Source: Bryopsis sp. KO-2023 (lineage: Eukaryota > Chlorophyta > Ulvophyceae > Bryopsidales > Bryopsidaceae). From it: a stretch of 64,000 bases of DNA. Below are positions 23,492 through 35,164 of this stretch, in pieces. The stretch is from the NCBI GenBank assembly GCA_030272585.1, contig BSYQ01000001.1, forward strand, positions 5,518,001-5,582,000, given 5' to 3'. Numbering within the stretch: position 1 is the stretch's first letter; every line of letters starts with the position of its first letter. Both the position numbers and the translations under genes were made by a program. Under the pieces are notes generated by a model. That model did not search any database. It was given only the letters and a program-made list of their open reading frames with translations, and had not been told where the DNA came from.

Positions 23492-26400
23492 TCACTTATC
23501 GCCACAACCATCCTTCACCCACAAAATAAACTGTTCTACATGTTCAGACTGGATCTCCCCAGGGCCAGGGTAAAGTTCTCCCCCAACTTTGAGCTTATCG
23601 CCAATCTCCTCGAGCTTCCTTTTCATTTCATGCACCCTCTCAGAGGCATGCAAAAACTGGCGGGCGACTTCCTCCAGTCGGGAAATGTTGATCTCTGCCT
23701 TTGAATCCTTTGATAGACTCTGAAGCATAAATGAAAAGTATTAATGGATTTTTGACGTAGCCCACTCCCATATTTGTGGCTTCAGAAAGCATCATTTCAA
23801 GGGGGCATCTTCATCCGCACTGATCATTTTTCATGCCAAAAGCATTCTGGAACTGAGTAACTATACATATATATTCCCTCCCAATATTTCAACCGATACA
23901 AAGCAAAAGTGAGTCAGCTCATTAAGAGTATCAATCCCATCTGAAATCCAATACCAATACAAAAAGGACCTATTAAAACAGTCTAAATGTGACTCTGGAT
24001 TCAACAGGTGATTGTGGGCTGTCACAGAAAAATATGCTCCCACCCAATCATTTGTGGTAAAGCATTTGTCCAGTGGAGAGCACTGTTATTTCTGTCACGA
24101 GATACATCTATTCTTGCTGTCACTTGGAGCTCAGCAATCCTCAATGGAGATCTATTTTGATGTGAAAAACTTGAGACACTGATAGATATCAAAATACCCT
24201 TCGAACAGCAACGAGTTCTCCAAGGGTGCTCTCCCTGTGCAGCACAGCCGCCGCCGCCATCTCCCAGATGTCAAGCGCATCTTCAAACCCATCTGCGTTT
24301 GTCTCAGATGTGTATTTGATAACCACCTCGATCTTTTCATCCATGGGCATTTGCAAAATAAACCACAAGCGCTCCAAACGGGCCTAGGATTTCGACACAC
24401 CAATAATATAACAATAAGATATGATATAAGAATAAGGAAAGCGCGACAGCAGCTGAGCATTTGTTTTTGTACCACAAGAGTATCTTCCAGTCTTGCTTCG
24501 GAATCGGCACCTTCCATTTGGATGGTTGGTAATATGGGAATCGGATGCTCAGGCTCTGGCAAGTTTGAGTCGCCTGGAGGAGGAATTTGGAAAAAACTTT
24601 GGAGTTGCCGCATTGATCATGTTAAGTAGTGATACAATCACAGCATTTTACCTTCCGAAGGAGTATCCGCTCGATGGGATTTGGCATCTTCCCCTTTGTT
24701 AACAAATGGTTGAATTAGCGCTCTCTCCAGTGGATGCTGGCCGTCTAAGAGGCGGCGGGGTCGAATTCCATCACTTTGGGGAGTGTCTGGAACATCGTTC
24801 GCTGGAATATTATTAATGTTTTCCAGCTGTAGACTCAGGGAGCTGAAAGCAGGCAACCCATCGTCAGGAATGTTTATTTCCTACTGCAAAAATTGAATCC
24901 CAACGAACAAAAATTCAAACCTGGAAGCGGTGGAGCTCCGCTTTGAAGTGTTCATGGAGGAAGCCATTGAAGCTGACGAATGTTTGATCGAGTGCGATCG
25001 TTTCGTAGAGTTTGGAGGTGTTGAGCGTTTTATTGCTCTGTATTCGTCCATTGCTTCCTGTGCTTTTTCGATATGATTCAGGGCTGCTGCGACGAGCGCC
25101 GTTGTAGTGGTTGCCATATCGACTCTCCTCCCTCCAATGTCATATGCACTTCCATGGTCACTACCGATTTCGTCCACTTCATCCTGGCACCTACATGCAT
25201 CGTTTGCCAAACGTCGCTGTGATCCCTTCAAAGGAGCGCTCGAGACAGAACTGATCTAACCTTTGCTTGAAATGCTGCTCCAGCTTTGTGAGGACCAGCT
25301 CTACTGTCCATGGAGTTTCCGGATCGACACCAATGTCGCGCAATATTTGGTTCCTCTTGTCCGCCACGATGCCACGGTAGCGATACACATAAGATTCTTG
25401 AGCACCTGCAATTTGGGCATAGTGCTCCGCAAGTCTCTGTTCAAGCATCAGACCTTCCGCTTCAACTTCAAATGGCTATTTATTCTATTTATTCTCTGTA
25501 GAGCAACCTATTCCTTGTTCATGCGACACTCACCTGAGGTGTCATGTGCACTGCGAAACGATTTGTCTCAGACTCCTGGGGACTTTCAGGCCTTTCAAGC
25601 AACCGAGGGCTTTTTTCACTGGCAATAGCTAAGAAGCGTTTCATCTTGCCCCCTGTGTCAATAAAACACCTTCTTCTCCGCCTCTTATGCATGTGGACAA
25701 GATCCAGAACTTGACGGTACAGCCGTTCCAACCTCCCAGCGAGAGTATCCGTCCAGTCCAAGTCCAGCTCCTGCAAGGATAGGAGACTATCAGGACAATC
25801 TCAACTGCTAGATTTATTTTCACTGGCGAGTTCTGCCCAACCATACTCTGAAGTCCTGAGTCGTGTCGCTCAGTTTAGCTCTGGAACACCCACGATTCAT
25901 CTCAACCCGATAAATTGTCCTGGTTCGAATCGCGTTGGTCTCTTGATCAAATATCCCTGCATAACAAACGATGCCGTTGATGAATCCTTCCCAAAAAATG
26001 TCTAGTTTGGATACTGGGACACTTACCAAGAGAGTCCATATGCCTCCTTCGTCTTGTCTTGCGAATCTTCAAGTAGTCTGTGACCTTGCACATGTTGTCA
26101 AACATGTTTGGATGATCGCTCCGCAGGGTCTTCTTCGCGGATTGTAACGCTGGCAATTTCATTTCCTGGACGAACCGGGAGCTCAAGCGCTTGAACAGGT
26201 GCCTTATCCCACAAGAGTTGAGAAATGCTGGTGGTAGCTTACCAGAGCAACCCGTTTTTGCAATTTTTCCAAGGCCTCTTCGAAGCTTCCACCATCTTGT
26301 TTGTTCAAGGTGTCCAGGTTCTTCCACATTTCTACGAGTGTCCAGTTGCTTCCTCCATTCTTCAGGGTCGCCATATTGAGGACTTTCTTCTCCTCATGTT

Positions 26401-26785
26401 TACTGAGTGTTTTTTGAAGGTCCCCCAACTGTGGTATGATACAATCGCGTGCTTTCACTTTTCATTTGATGCTTTGAACAGGTAACCTAGATGATTATAC
26501 TTGTGTAGCTCAAAGTCATGGTAAACATGAGCAGCGTTTTACAGCAAAACTTTCGTAAGCGAAGGGGGGGGCACCCAGCACCTGAACGTTCAGGTTAGCT
26601 GATGTCCCTTTGGTTGTACCACAAGGGTTCAATTTTTAAGGCTGGCTGGAATGGAGGTTACATAAAGCACAATGTAGCACCTCAAGGACTGATTGGAGCT
26701 CATGAATCTCCCTTCTATCCTTGGCTTTCAATTCCGTCGATTCCCATCCCCGCTTTTTTAAGGATTCGACTATTTCGCTTTTCAT
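23492..26785 (-). CDS. Multi-exon coiled-coil protein, possibly axonemal
   Basis: Not firmly identified. Coding blocks on the minus strand are clear. They include a possible start at 26785 (MKSEIVESLKKRGWESTELK), 26446-26250 (DLQKTLSKHEEKKVLN), about 26220-26030, 26000-25850 (KLDIFWEGFINGIVCYAGIF), 25772-25530, 25448-25195 (AEHYAQIAGAQESYVYRYRG), 25190-24915, about 24880-24652, 24580-24470, 24385-24195 (RLWFILQMPMDEKIEVVIKY, then FEDALDIWEMAAAAVLHRES) and the last exon 23719-23492. The block of about 60 residues with LxxLWxxLxMPxxxKxxxxxKY and the WEMAA helix recalls proteins of the CCDC87 type found in flagellated organisms; this is memory-based and weak. Convergence with TTC12 (146 bases apart) agrees with, but does not prove, a ciliary role. 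The N-terminal exon and its phase are uncertain. Confidence 0.6.
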
Positions 26786-28399
26786 TGTAATTTAAACAAT
26801 CATCATCAGCCAGAAACACACACAAGGAACACAAGAATCGATCTTGCAAATGTAAGTGTGGTACTGCAGGAGGCAGTTCCTCACGGAAATCAGGACTTTA
26901 TATTTCCGCTTATGGTCAAGCCGATTGTTGACTGCAAATAGCCATCAATAAGGAAGAGGGGTCGTTGAAACTCAAGCAGAAAGCCAGATGCGGCTTGGTA
27001 GAAGCCCGACTAGCAAAGTGCGTTGTCGAACGGAACAATTCAAACCATACAAGGGATAAGGGATTCGCCTCCACATTGCAACACATGCTCGAATATCCGA
27101 GCTTGTGTGTCCGTGTTCCCAGGCTAAGAGATATTGGAAGAGTTTTAAACTGATGCTTGGGCAATGATTGGAATGGAGGCCGCACTCCCCCCCCCCCTTA
27201 AAAGTTGCTGTAAAGTTACTATCCTAGGTTAAAATCTTCGTCGCTCGCAGCCTGGGTTGTTGTGCAAGGTCGCCACTTGCGTGACGAACAGGCGGAGGTC
27301 ATTTCTTGCCACACATGTCCCAGCAAGAGTTTCTGAACGACGAAAGAGGACCGATTGCAATCACAACTCTTTGGAATTACGTGTGGGCGCCGAAGCCCAA
27401 GGTCGGCTGTTGGAAGCAAGGACCTGTCCATATAAATTGGTTTCGGAGCCAAAACACCACAACCACCAGAAAACATATAGCTCGAAAAGAAAAAAAAAAG
27501 GAAAGAACGAGCCGTCAACCCGATCATATCAAGTTGTGTTATACTTTTGTTGTGATTTGATAGGTCAAGTGGTGTTTCTGGGACCTGAAGACGATACTAA
27601 TAAGCGTCAGTTACAGCGAATTGTGGATCAGCTTGCAAGCTTGAGGAATATCTGCACGGTAGAAAGACCAAAGTTGGACAAGCCAAAAGGAAGGGTACAT
27701 TGGTCGAAGACACTGATATTATCCATCTCCTCCAACTCATTGACAAAATATGGAGAAATAATTCACGCATTGGCCAATAATATACGGATTTTGGCATCTT
27801 GGGAGGCTTGTTTGCCATATGTATGTAGTTTTTGGATTTACGGGACTTGGATCAAGTAGGAGGAATGGTTGTAACGGTTTGCAGCTGTCAAAACAGCTAT
27901 GGCAAAGAACGGGTTGTGGATATTTTTCTCCCTCTTGTGTACTTGTGCCTGAACCACCTCCTCCATATGAAAACCAGTACACAAAAAAACGCAATATATA
28001 TATATATATATATATATTGCCCGCGCTGAACAAGAATGAACGATGGGGAAGCTCGAGAGGTCACACACACACGGAGAGATGGAGGTTTTGGTTATCGAGC
28101 GTTATTTTTTCTGCTTTGTTGATGTGGGCGACCCATTTGGACCAGAGAAAAACGGCAGCAATGGACAAGCCGTAAATAGGCTACACAGGCGGCGCGATAG
28201 AAAACACACGTTCGCACACAGGGGACAGAGGGAGGCGTTCAGCCGACCAGGCAGTATCAAAAACAATATCTACAAAAAAGAATCTCTGTCTCCAAACACA
28301 AACGTCCCAACTCAAATACTCAGTCTCTCCCAGTCAACTAAGAACCACTCCAGTCAATAAGCAACTTTAACCGTAACCAATAATCAACCAGCACCAACA
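26786..28399. other. Intergenic region with possible unassigned plus-strand exons
   Basis: A plus-strand stretch at about 27555-27820 reads FLGPEDDTNKRQLQRIVDQL and onward with coding-like composition and is followed by a GTATGT donor, but I find neither partners in phase nor a known domain. The rest is A-rich DNA with an (AT)n tract. I do not claim a gene. Confidence 0.25.
27991..28020. repeat. (AT)n palindromic microsatellite
   Basis: A 30-base block made of GCA, twelve AT dinucleotide steps and TGC, which is its own reverse complement. Confidence 0.85.
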
Positions 28400-28402
28400 C
28401 AA

Positions 28403-28435
28403 CACTATAGGATTTGACCCCTAATACGCTGTGAA
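28403..28435 (+). repeat. Left terminal inverted repeat of the CACTA element
   Basis: 33 bases beginning CACTATAGGATTTGACC and ending ACGCTGTGAA, identical in inverted orientation to 31213-31245. The inner end ACGCTGTGAA recurs in the subterminal array. Confidence 0.95.
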
Positions 28436-29149
28436 AATTTGCGACAATTCTGGCGAACACAAGCGCTGAAAACGAAAAGGGGAGTTCACGCTTGAAACGC
28501 GAGGGAAACGGCTCGATATGACGGCGTTTGACTTCACTTGGCAATTTGCGTCGGTCAGTGGCGTTGTGGGCTCTTTTTTCGCGTATCAGTTTCGGACCCC
28601 CACGACCACAAGACGTCAAGGAAAATAATTTTTAGAAAAAAACTGGTAAAACGCACAGGAGACGGCCTGAGGTGACGGGGTTCGACTCCCCTTGGCGTTT
28701 TGCTCTGGATAGAGACCTTCTGGGCCCTTCTTGCACGGAATCTTATCAACTGTTTTTGGGATGTTTTTAGGAAGAAGGCTCATGTTTGTTTGTTTTCTTT
28801 CGTGGTTAGCATGCCTTGTGGAAGTTTTTTTTTGTTTTGGAACGCGTTGCAAGGCCGTGTTGTATCGCCATAGACGAGCTTTAAGCTAGAGGCAACGATC
28901 CCCTTGCGTCGCCTGAGGGGGCCGGTGAAAATGTCACCCAGGAGGTCGAAAACGAGTCGCATACTGGAACTCGTAAAGCCCTTACATCCCGTTCTTGTTC
29001 CAGGGTTCGTTCACATATGGTTTTGGTAAAGCGTTGGACCAAGAGAAAGCGAAAGGTATCCCAGTTCCAGGAGTTGGTCAAGTGAAAAAAGTGGTCGGTG
29101 AATATTAATTAACATCATTTAGAATCCCCAAGATTAGCACAACCAAATC

Positions 29150-30205
29150 GAACTCCAGGGGTTATGATCGAAGATCTCCGAAGCATCGCGAGCGTGGGAA
29201 AGTTGGGCGACGCAGACACGGCTCGCCGTCGCGTCAAGTGAAAATGGACGACTTTCTGGGGGTGATGCATTGGTCCGCGGAAGCCACGAACCCGAAGTCA
29301 AGCGCTGTCTCTTTCGGTAAGTGTTTGTTTGGTGCGACGTGGCGTCTGGGTGAATAACGTCCTTTTGAGGTCGTAGATTCAAGCTGGAAGTGCAAAAGAG
29401 TTCGAACCTTTGCGCTCAGCGTTGTCGCTTGACTCGCTGCAAGAGTCGCGGCTTCCAAAGGTTAGATCTCAATTTAGAAGCCAGGCAACAGTCGCGAGTT
29501 GAGTGTATTTCCACTACATAATTAACATACTTGCAGACTTTTGGCCTTCAAAAGACTGCTGTGATTCCTTGTGAGTTGCAACAGTTGCAGGGACTGCTAT
29601 TAATTTTTTTGGTGAGGGCTCAGCACCCATGAATGCATTTTCAACTTTTTGCTCTGAAATTCTCAAATCTCTGATGATCATGAACTTGTACTTACTTGTC
29701 TATTTTTTTTTTTTTGAAAGGTGGACAAACTGCCTTAGATGATGACAAAAACTATCTGATTGAATTCTTAGTGTCAGGTGGGATGTTGGATGAATGACCT
29801 TGCTGAGCTCTCCCTTGGGAGTGGTCACTCTCGGCCAACTAGTGCAGGCCGGGACAATGCCTCTTGTTGAATCCATTCTATCCGTGGTTGCAGTCTCTTG
29901 CCAACCTGGTGAGTGCCTTGGCCTGTTTCACAAGGTCATGTTTGGATTTAGAGATTTTCGAGAGAACTGCACGAAGGAAAACACTCTTGCGCATGAAGAC
30001 CAGTTTTAGGACTCTTGTCAACCCCTCGACACTCAAAGAAGGGGATTGTGGAGTGGCGTTGGCTTTGTGTTGCTCGGACAACACTTCAAGGGTGCGATGG
30101 ACCAGAACTATCGCAAGTTTGAACGGTGAGAAATGCAAGGAAGGATGGATTAAATGTACAGAGCTTCACCCACCGGAACTCTTTGATGTGAATGAAATTG
30201 CTTAG
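29150..30205 (+). pseudogene. Exon-like coding blocks inside the CACTA element
   Basis: Short plus-strand blocks can be spliced in phase: MDDFLGVMHWSAEATNPKSS (donor GTAAGT at about 29317), GSAKEFEPLRSALSLDSLQE (about 29382-29460), TFGLQKTAVIP (about 29537-29570), GQTALDDDKNYLIEFLVSGG (about 29721-29786, then a stop). A further block at 29864-30126 reads WLQSLANLVSALACFTRSCL and ends at a GTGAGA donor. An upstream block reads MIEDLRSIASVGKLGDADTA. None matches a transposase I know. They could be a degenerate accessory protein (TnpA-like) or captured host exons. Whether they form one gene is unproven. Confidence 0.35.
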
Positions 30206-30874
30206 TTGTAAAAACATTCATTCCCTGAAAATATACTGCTGGTTCTCTAGGGGCTTTGTGATCACAAGCCTTTGACGAAAGAGCCTTTGACTGGCTTATA
30301 GAATGTTATATGGCCGGAGGCAGGTAACTGTGGAAGAAATTGTTCATCTGAGAATCACAACAGAATGATAGGAAGTGGTGGTGAAATGAGGTTTGGTGCC
30401 CAGGTATGTGAGGCACTGAAGTTACCTCAGTGAGGTAGGCGTTCAAAGGGGCTTCATATTTTCATGTTCAAGGCACTTAACTTTTTATTTGGGTTCAGGT
30501 TTGTGACTTTGTTTCCGCCTTGTTCCAATCCTCGTGACGGTGGTCTTTGTTTAGGAGAGCTTGCTGGTGGTGGGGGTGGCTGTGTTTTGACCTGAAGGAT
30601 CGGCTCCTCAACAAGAGCTAAAGTCAGATTGGAGGCCTAATGCAGAATCCACAAAAGGGGCAGAAAAAAAAGAAATTGAAAGAAAGAGGGATAGAGAATA
30701 TTTGGAGGGAAGGAATTCCACCTCAGTGCTCTATCAATCAGAATTGAGGCTGATTGGAACATAGCTCAGTTCGATTCTGGGCTGGCCTCCACAATTTAGT
30801 ATATATACAGAGTAAAACAAACGGGGTGTAAAGCTGTGAAAAGAGAAATCACTGTGAGCATCATATCGTCTTTT

Positions 30875-31073
30875 AAAACGCTGTGAAATTGTCCAATAAC
30901 ACCGTGACAAAAACGTTGTGGAATGATCCGATAACACTGTGAAATTGTCCGATAACACTGTGACAAAAACGTTGTGGAATGATCCGATAACACTGTGAAC
31001 AAAAACGTTGTGAAATGGTCCGATAACACTGTGAACAAAAAACGCTGTGAAATAGTCCAATAACACTGTGACA
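30875..31073. repeat. Subterminal repeat array of the CACTA element
   Basis: About six imperfect units of 27-37 bases with core ACG(C/T)TGTG(A/G)AAT followed by GTCC(G/A)ATAACACTGTG. The same ACGCTGTGAA core ends both terminal inverted repeats. Such arrays are the transposase-binding zone in known CACTA elements. Confidence 0.85.
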
Positions 31074-31118
31074 TTTCCACGCTTGCCTCCGATTTGACGT
31101 CTTTTTCATTTGCATCGA

Positions 31119-31189
31119 TTCACATCGTGCTCACTGCGCTCTACAACGTTTTGTAAATACGTCGTAGAGAGCAGTGAGCACGATGTGAA
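31119..31189. repeat. 30-bp inverted repeat (hairpin) near the right transposon end
   Basis: Arms at 31119-31148 and 31160-31189 match in inverted orientation with two mismatches around an 11-base loop. Confidence 0.9.
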
Positions 31190-31212
31190 GCGCAATCAAT
31201 ACGCTGTGCGCA

Positions 31213-31245
31213 TTCACAGCGTATTAGGGGTCAAATCCTATAGTG
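31213..31245 (-). repeat. Right terminal inverted repeat of the CACTA element
   Basis: Exact reverse complement of 28403-28435. Its inner 11 bases also pair with 31198-31208 to make a second small hairpin. Confidence 0.95.
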
Positions 31246-31248
31246 CAA

Positions 31249-32861
31249 TCCGCCAATAATGGAAAAAAGCAGTTCACCCGAAACAGCTTGTTTTCAATGA
31301 TTCATTTTCTTCGCAGGGATACGTCGCACTGTAGGAAAAAGTGATATGTGCGGCGTTCTCCCATATCCCCGCACAGGTTTTTGTGCCCCCCGCACACACC
31401 AGAAATAACTTGATACCGAAGGACCACACCCTTCCACATTTGGTTTCGGAGCCAGGTCGGCTTGTAGGTCTTCCTGCTGGGACTTCAATGAATTCAACTG
31501 CACGTGTGTGATTGCTTGTGGTGTCTCAAGGGCGTTCCCGAATGGTTGAAAAGGCGGTTGTTTTGTTGATACCATGTAAGATTTGTTTTCAGTCTGAGAG
31601 TCCCCACGTCCACCCCTTCCAAACTTAGGGATTGAGAATGATCAGAATAAAGGTCCTGATGTACTCCACTGCGGACGGGTAAAACTCTTTTCATTAAAAC
31701 TTTGTCATTGAATGGAACGAGGTATTTTTTTAAAAAGCAAATAACGTTTCTTTTTTTTCCGTTTCTTGAGAGTGTTTACGGTTTGCGGGCAATTTTTACC
31801 AATGATTAAGGGTTGGTCGAATTTATCACATGCGCAAAAAAAGGGGAAAAAAAACTCTGGAGGACGGGAATTGGAACAAATCTGGGTTTCAAGTTAGCCG
31901 ATGACTTGCATTTCTGAGGGCAAAACACAGAGGGAAGAAAAAAAGGGTGAACAACCAAGGAACTGAAATTCTGGATTGAATACCGGTTATGAAAATCGAT
32001 ATCTACAAAGAAAACACGGTGTGAGTGTGGAAAAAAAAGAGGAAAAAAAACATACAGCGAGTGTGGAAAAAAACAGAGGGAAGAAAACACACAGTGAGTG
32101 TGGAAAAGAAAAAGGGAATAAAATACAGTCAGTGTGGAAAAAAAGGGAATAAAACACATAGTGAGTGTGGAAAAAAAGGGAAGAAAACACATGGTGAGTG
32201 TGGAAAACAAAGAGGGAAGCAAGATGCCACACTATTGAACACTTTCGTCTTTTTGATGTCATGTCTTATTTGGGGGCAACGTGGACATGTACTTGTAGAT
32301 TGAAAAGCTTGGGAAAGAAGAATATGGTGCGATCAAAAACTGTTATAGTGTCTCCAACATTGTGATCGAAACGAGTGTAAAACTTGCTTTTTTGGATGGA
32401 GGAATAATTTGCAGACAGAAACTCGCTTACAGACGACCCAGAAAGAAGTTTGAAATTACGGGCATTAACATGTCCAGATGATATGTGGGAGGGTCGAAAA
32501 CCAGTCTGACAATCTTGAAATATGTGTGAAGAGACATGAAACAATGGTAAATTGACACAAGACCAACCACCCCACGGAAGATATTTGCCAGCTACATGAT
32601 TGGGTGCATAAATATCCAACCCCAGCCGTCCATGTGACAGGCTGTGCTGGATAAAGTAGGGTTTTTGTGGTGTCGATTTTCTTCCCTCTAACAGCGAAAC
32701 TCCGAGGTGTCATCTGTTCGTCTCTTTTTTAGTTTTAGGGCAAACCCGCAATGAAATTCCCATTGTAAATGCCCATTGACCAAATTCAAGTTGTCACAGA
32801 TAGCCTAACAAGCTCTATGCAGGAGGAAAACCAGACTTCCACTGATGACCGACTTCTTCGC
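31249..32861. other. Intergenic region downstream of the transposon
   Basis: About 1.6 kb that separates the transposon from the 3' end of the DSP-FHA gene. Apart from the minisatellite at 32011-32218 I see no coding exon; ORFs here are short and low-complexity. Confidence 0.45.
32011..32218 (+). repeat. Purine-rich minisatellite, about six units of 31-38 bp
   Basis: Six diverged units start with GAGTGTGGAAAA, continue with A/G-rich sequence and end with AAAACACA(C/T)(A/G)GT. Unit length varies through the A-runs. On the opposite strand this gives Phe/Pro/His-rich chance ORFs, which I do not treat as genes. Confidence 0.9.
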
Positions 32862-35117
32862 TCAAATATCCCTTCTGCAGTGTCGATCGCTGAATTCGTC
32901 CGCTTCACAGGGCACAAATCTTAGCCTATCAACACCACCTACAGCACAAACAAACATTCAACTCAAATCCGCAACCAAACTCACCCCCCGATGCGTTCTT
33001 TAGATTACATTTCTTTCGGTGGAGAAAAAAAAATGCACCACAGATACTTAACCATACCTTGTAAGTTCTAGTACTGGCCCCAAACCGCAGAGTACTGCCA
33101 ACCTTTACTGATCTCGGCGTTTTCGCTCTCAACCACACTCCATCAGCATTCGTTCCATGCCCTGTGGGAAAGTCATCATATTAGTCATGCAAAAACTCCC
33201 ATCCACAGACGCACAGATCAAGGTGCCATGGCCTTCCACAGCAAATTCAGTTGAAAATATCAAGCTACACCTCCAGACAAAACTTCAAGAAAAAAAAGTG
33301 TGAGTGTTGGTACAGACGGTGAATACCCTGACAAATCTAGCACAAACCTGAGCCTAAATCCATGATTGACAGGACTCCATTCCCGGATGCCTCCAGCTGG
33401 GCATGCTGACGAGAAATCGACAGATGCTCCAGTTTCACATCGCAGCCTGGCGCTCGTCCAAATATGCATCTCTGATGTTTTCCGAGGGCGCCGATCTCCA
33501 GATTCCCAACCAACTTTCCACCCTTTGACACTTCAAGCCCCACTTTCATCCCGGAGGCAGCTTGGCTGCCAGCGCCAGGTTCCGAATCACCGGCTGGATT
33601 TTTTCCTTTCACAGGATCGCTGCTTCGGGTTCGCTTTCTGGAAGATTGTCCATCCTTTTTTTGGTTAGGTGATGAGTTGGGATCGTGGCGATGTCTGACG
33701 GGGCTGTCGCTTCGCAGCCTTTCAGATGATTCCCTTTCCCTTTCATGCCTCCTCCGTTTCTTCTTTGGGGAATCATCTCTGTGGGTGAGCAACGAGGAAA
33801 AAAAAAATCAGACATACCTTACTGCAGAATTTATTGACCATCCACTATAGCAAAGCAGGGGTTTCTCATATGGGGTGATCCTCTGTGGTGGATGAGGGGT
33901 TGACTAGATATCGACCAAGTCGTCACAAAAATGCTTCATAGTTTTCTGTATCCTTATTCTATGCAGGACCAAAATGAAAAAAAAATATATGTATATATAT
34001 ATATATCTGCCAAGCCAACACATGGGCGACCGTGCAATATAAAATTCCGAGAACCTAAAGAAAATCCTTCAGAAAAAGGCACTTATCCCCGACATTTCAG
34101 CATGGTGGTTGAGTGTTCACCAGGTACCTTCTATGATGCTTATCGCTGTTACGGTGGTCAGAAATTTCGCTCGATTTCTTGCTGAACTTCACTTCCACTT
34201 TGCCACCCGCAGCATCCTTGCTGATTTTGCTGACACGAGAGGGTTTTTTCTCTTTTCCTGCCCCTTTGCACCTTTTTCCAAAAACCAATAGAAACAAATT
34301 GGAACACACACAACCCCAAACAAACAAACAAAGTCTGGGACTGAGCCATCCAGCCACGGGGTGGATTCAAACCAATGCAGGGAAAAACAAACATTAGTTG
34401 ATTGGAGACTTCCTGCCCTAGATGGACTGTATATCGCAACACCTGTTCAGGAAGCCAATCTTATGAATTGTGAAACGTTTTGTGTAGGAAAGAGCTCTTG
34501 TGCGTCTTTTGTGAGGTATATTGCTGACTTCTCTTTTTCTTTTTTTTTCCCCATTCTTCGCTAAATCATATCTGAAATCGGTTCTTACCCATCATCGATG
34601 CCCAGCTCCACCTCCAAAGCACGCAGGGCGTTCCAAAAACCTTGATTGACGCTCACCCTGCTCCTGCGCTCCTTGCAATGGTCGTTGGCTTTCTCCAAAC
34701 TCCACAGGTTTTTCCTCATCAGGTAAGCAACGCACAGAGTGGAAGATCGACTGACCCCAGCCCCACAATGCACCAACACCGCTGATGAACAAAAAACAAC
34801 CTCAGGTGGAGGGAATGGAAAGGAACCCACAGTGGCTCACGATCTTAACGTTTGATCAGTTTTCACATATCCGAAAGTGGAATATTTGGAATTTGATTTT
34901 CTCCTGATAAAACCAGAAATTGACCATTTGGTTCACCTGTGTTTGCAGCCCTTGCATCTTCTATCAAACCGTACACTGCGTTGAAGTACTGCGAGATATC
35001 AGCCACTTCAATGTCCGGCATTTCCAGTCGAAGGTGTCGATATTCTGCAGGAAATTTAGTTCGTTCTGGATGATTGTGAATCGTGACCACACTGTTTGCA
35101 ACACAACAAAAAAAACG

Positions 35118-35164
<47 letters not shown>

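Larger units (their letters stand above)
28403..31245. mobile_element. CACTA (EnSpm)-type DNA transposon, 2843 bp
   Basis: The left end begins CACTATAGGATTTGACC and the right end is its exact reverse complement over 33 bases (28403-28435 and 31213-31245). The element is flanked by direct CAA repeats at 28400-28402 and 31246-31248. Termini CACTA...TAGTG with a 3-bp target duplication are the defining marks of the CACTA/EnSpm superfamily. A subterminal repeat array near the right end supports this. I find no recognisable transposase (no Tnp2/DDE block) on either strand, so it is probably a non-autonomous copy. Identical repeats imply recent insertion or purifying selection on the ends. Confidence 0.9.

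Noticed and set aside
27257-27859. 200-codon plus-strand ORF
   Set aside because: Begins in Arg/His-rich chance sequence and has no recognisable domain; only its last 90 codons look faintly coding, so it is mentioned as uncertain and not called.
31806-32222. 138-codon minus-strand ORF with repeated FFSTLTMCF-like units
   Set aside because: It is the translation of the minisatellite; periodicity comes from the DNA repeat and there is no start, splice or domain support.
35123-35160. CRISPR-like or regulatory reading of short repeats
   Set aside because: Plain CA microsatellite with no spacers, in a eukaryotic intron.
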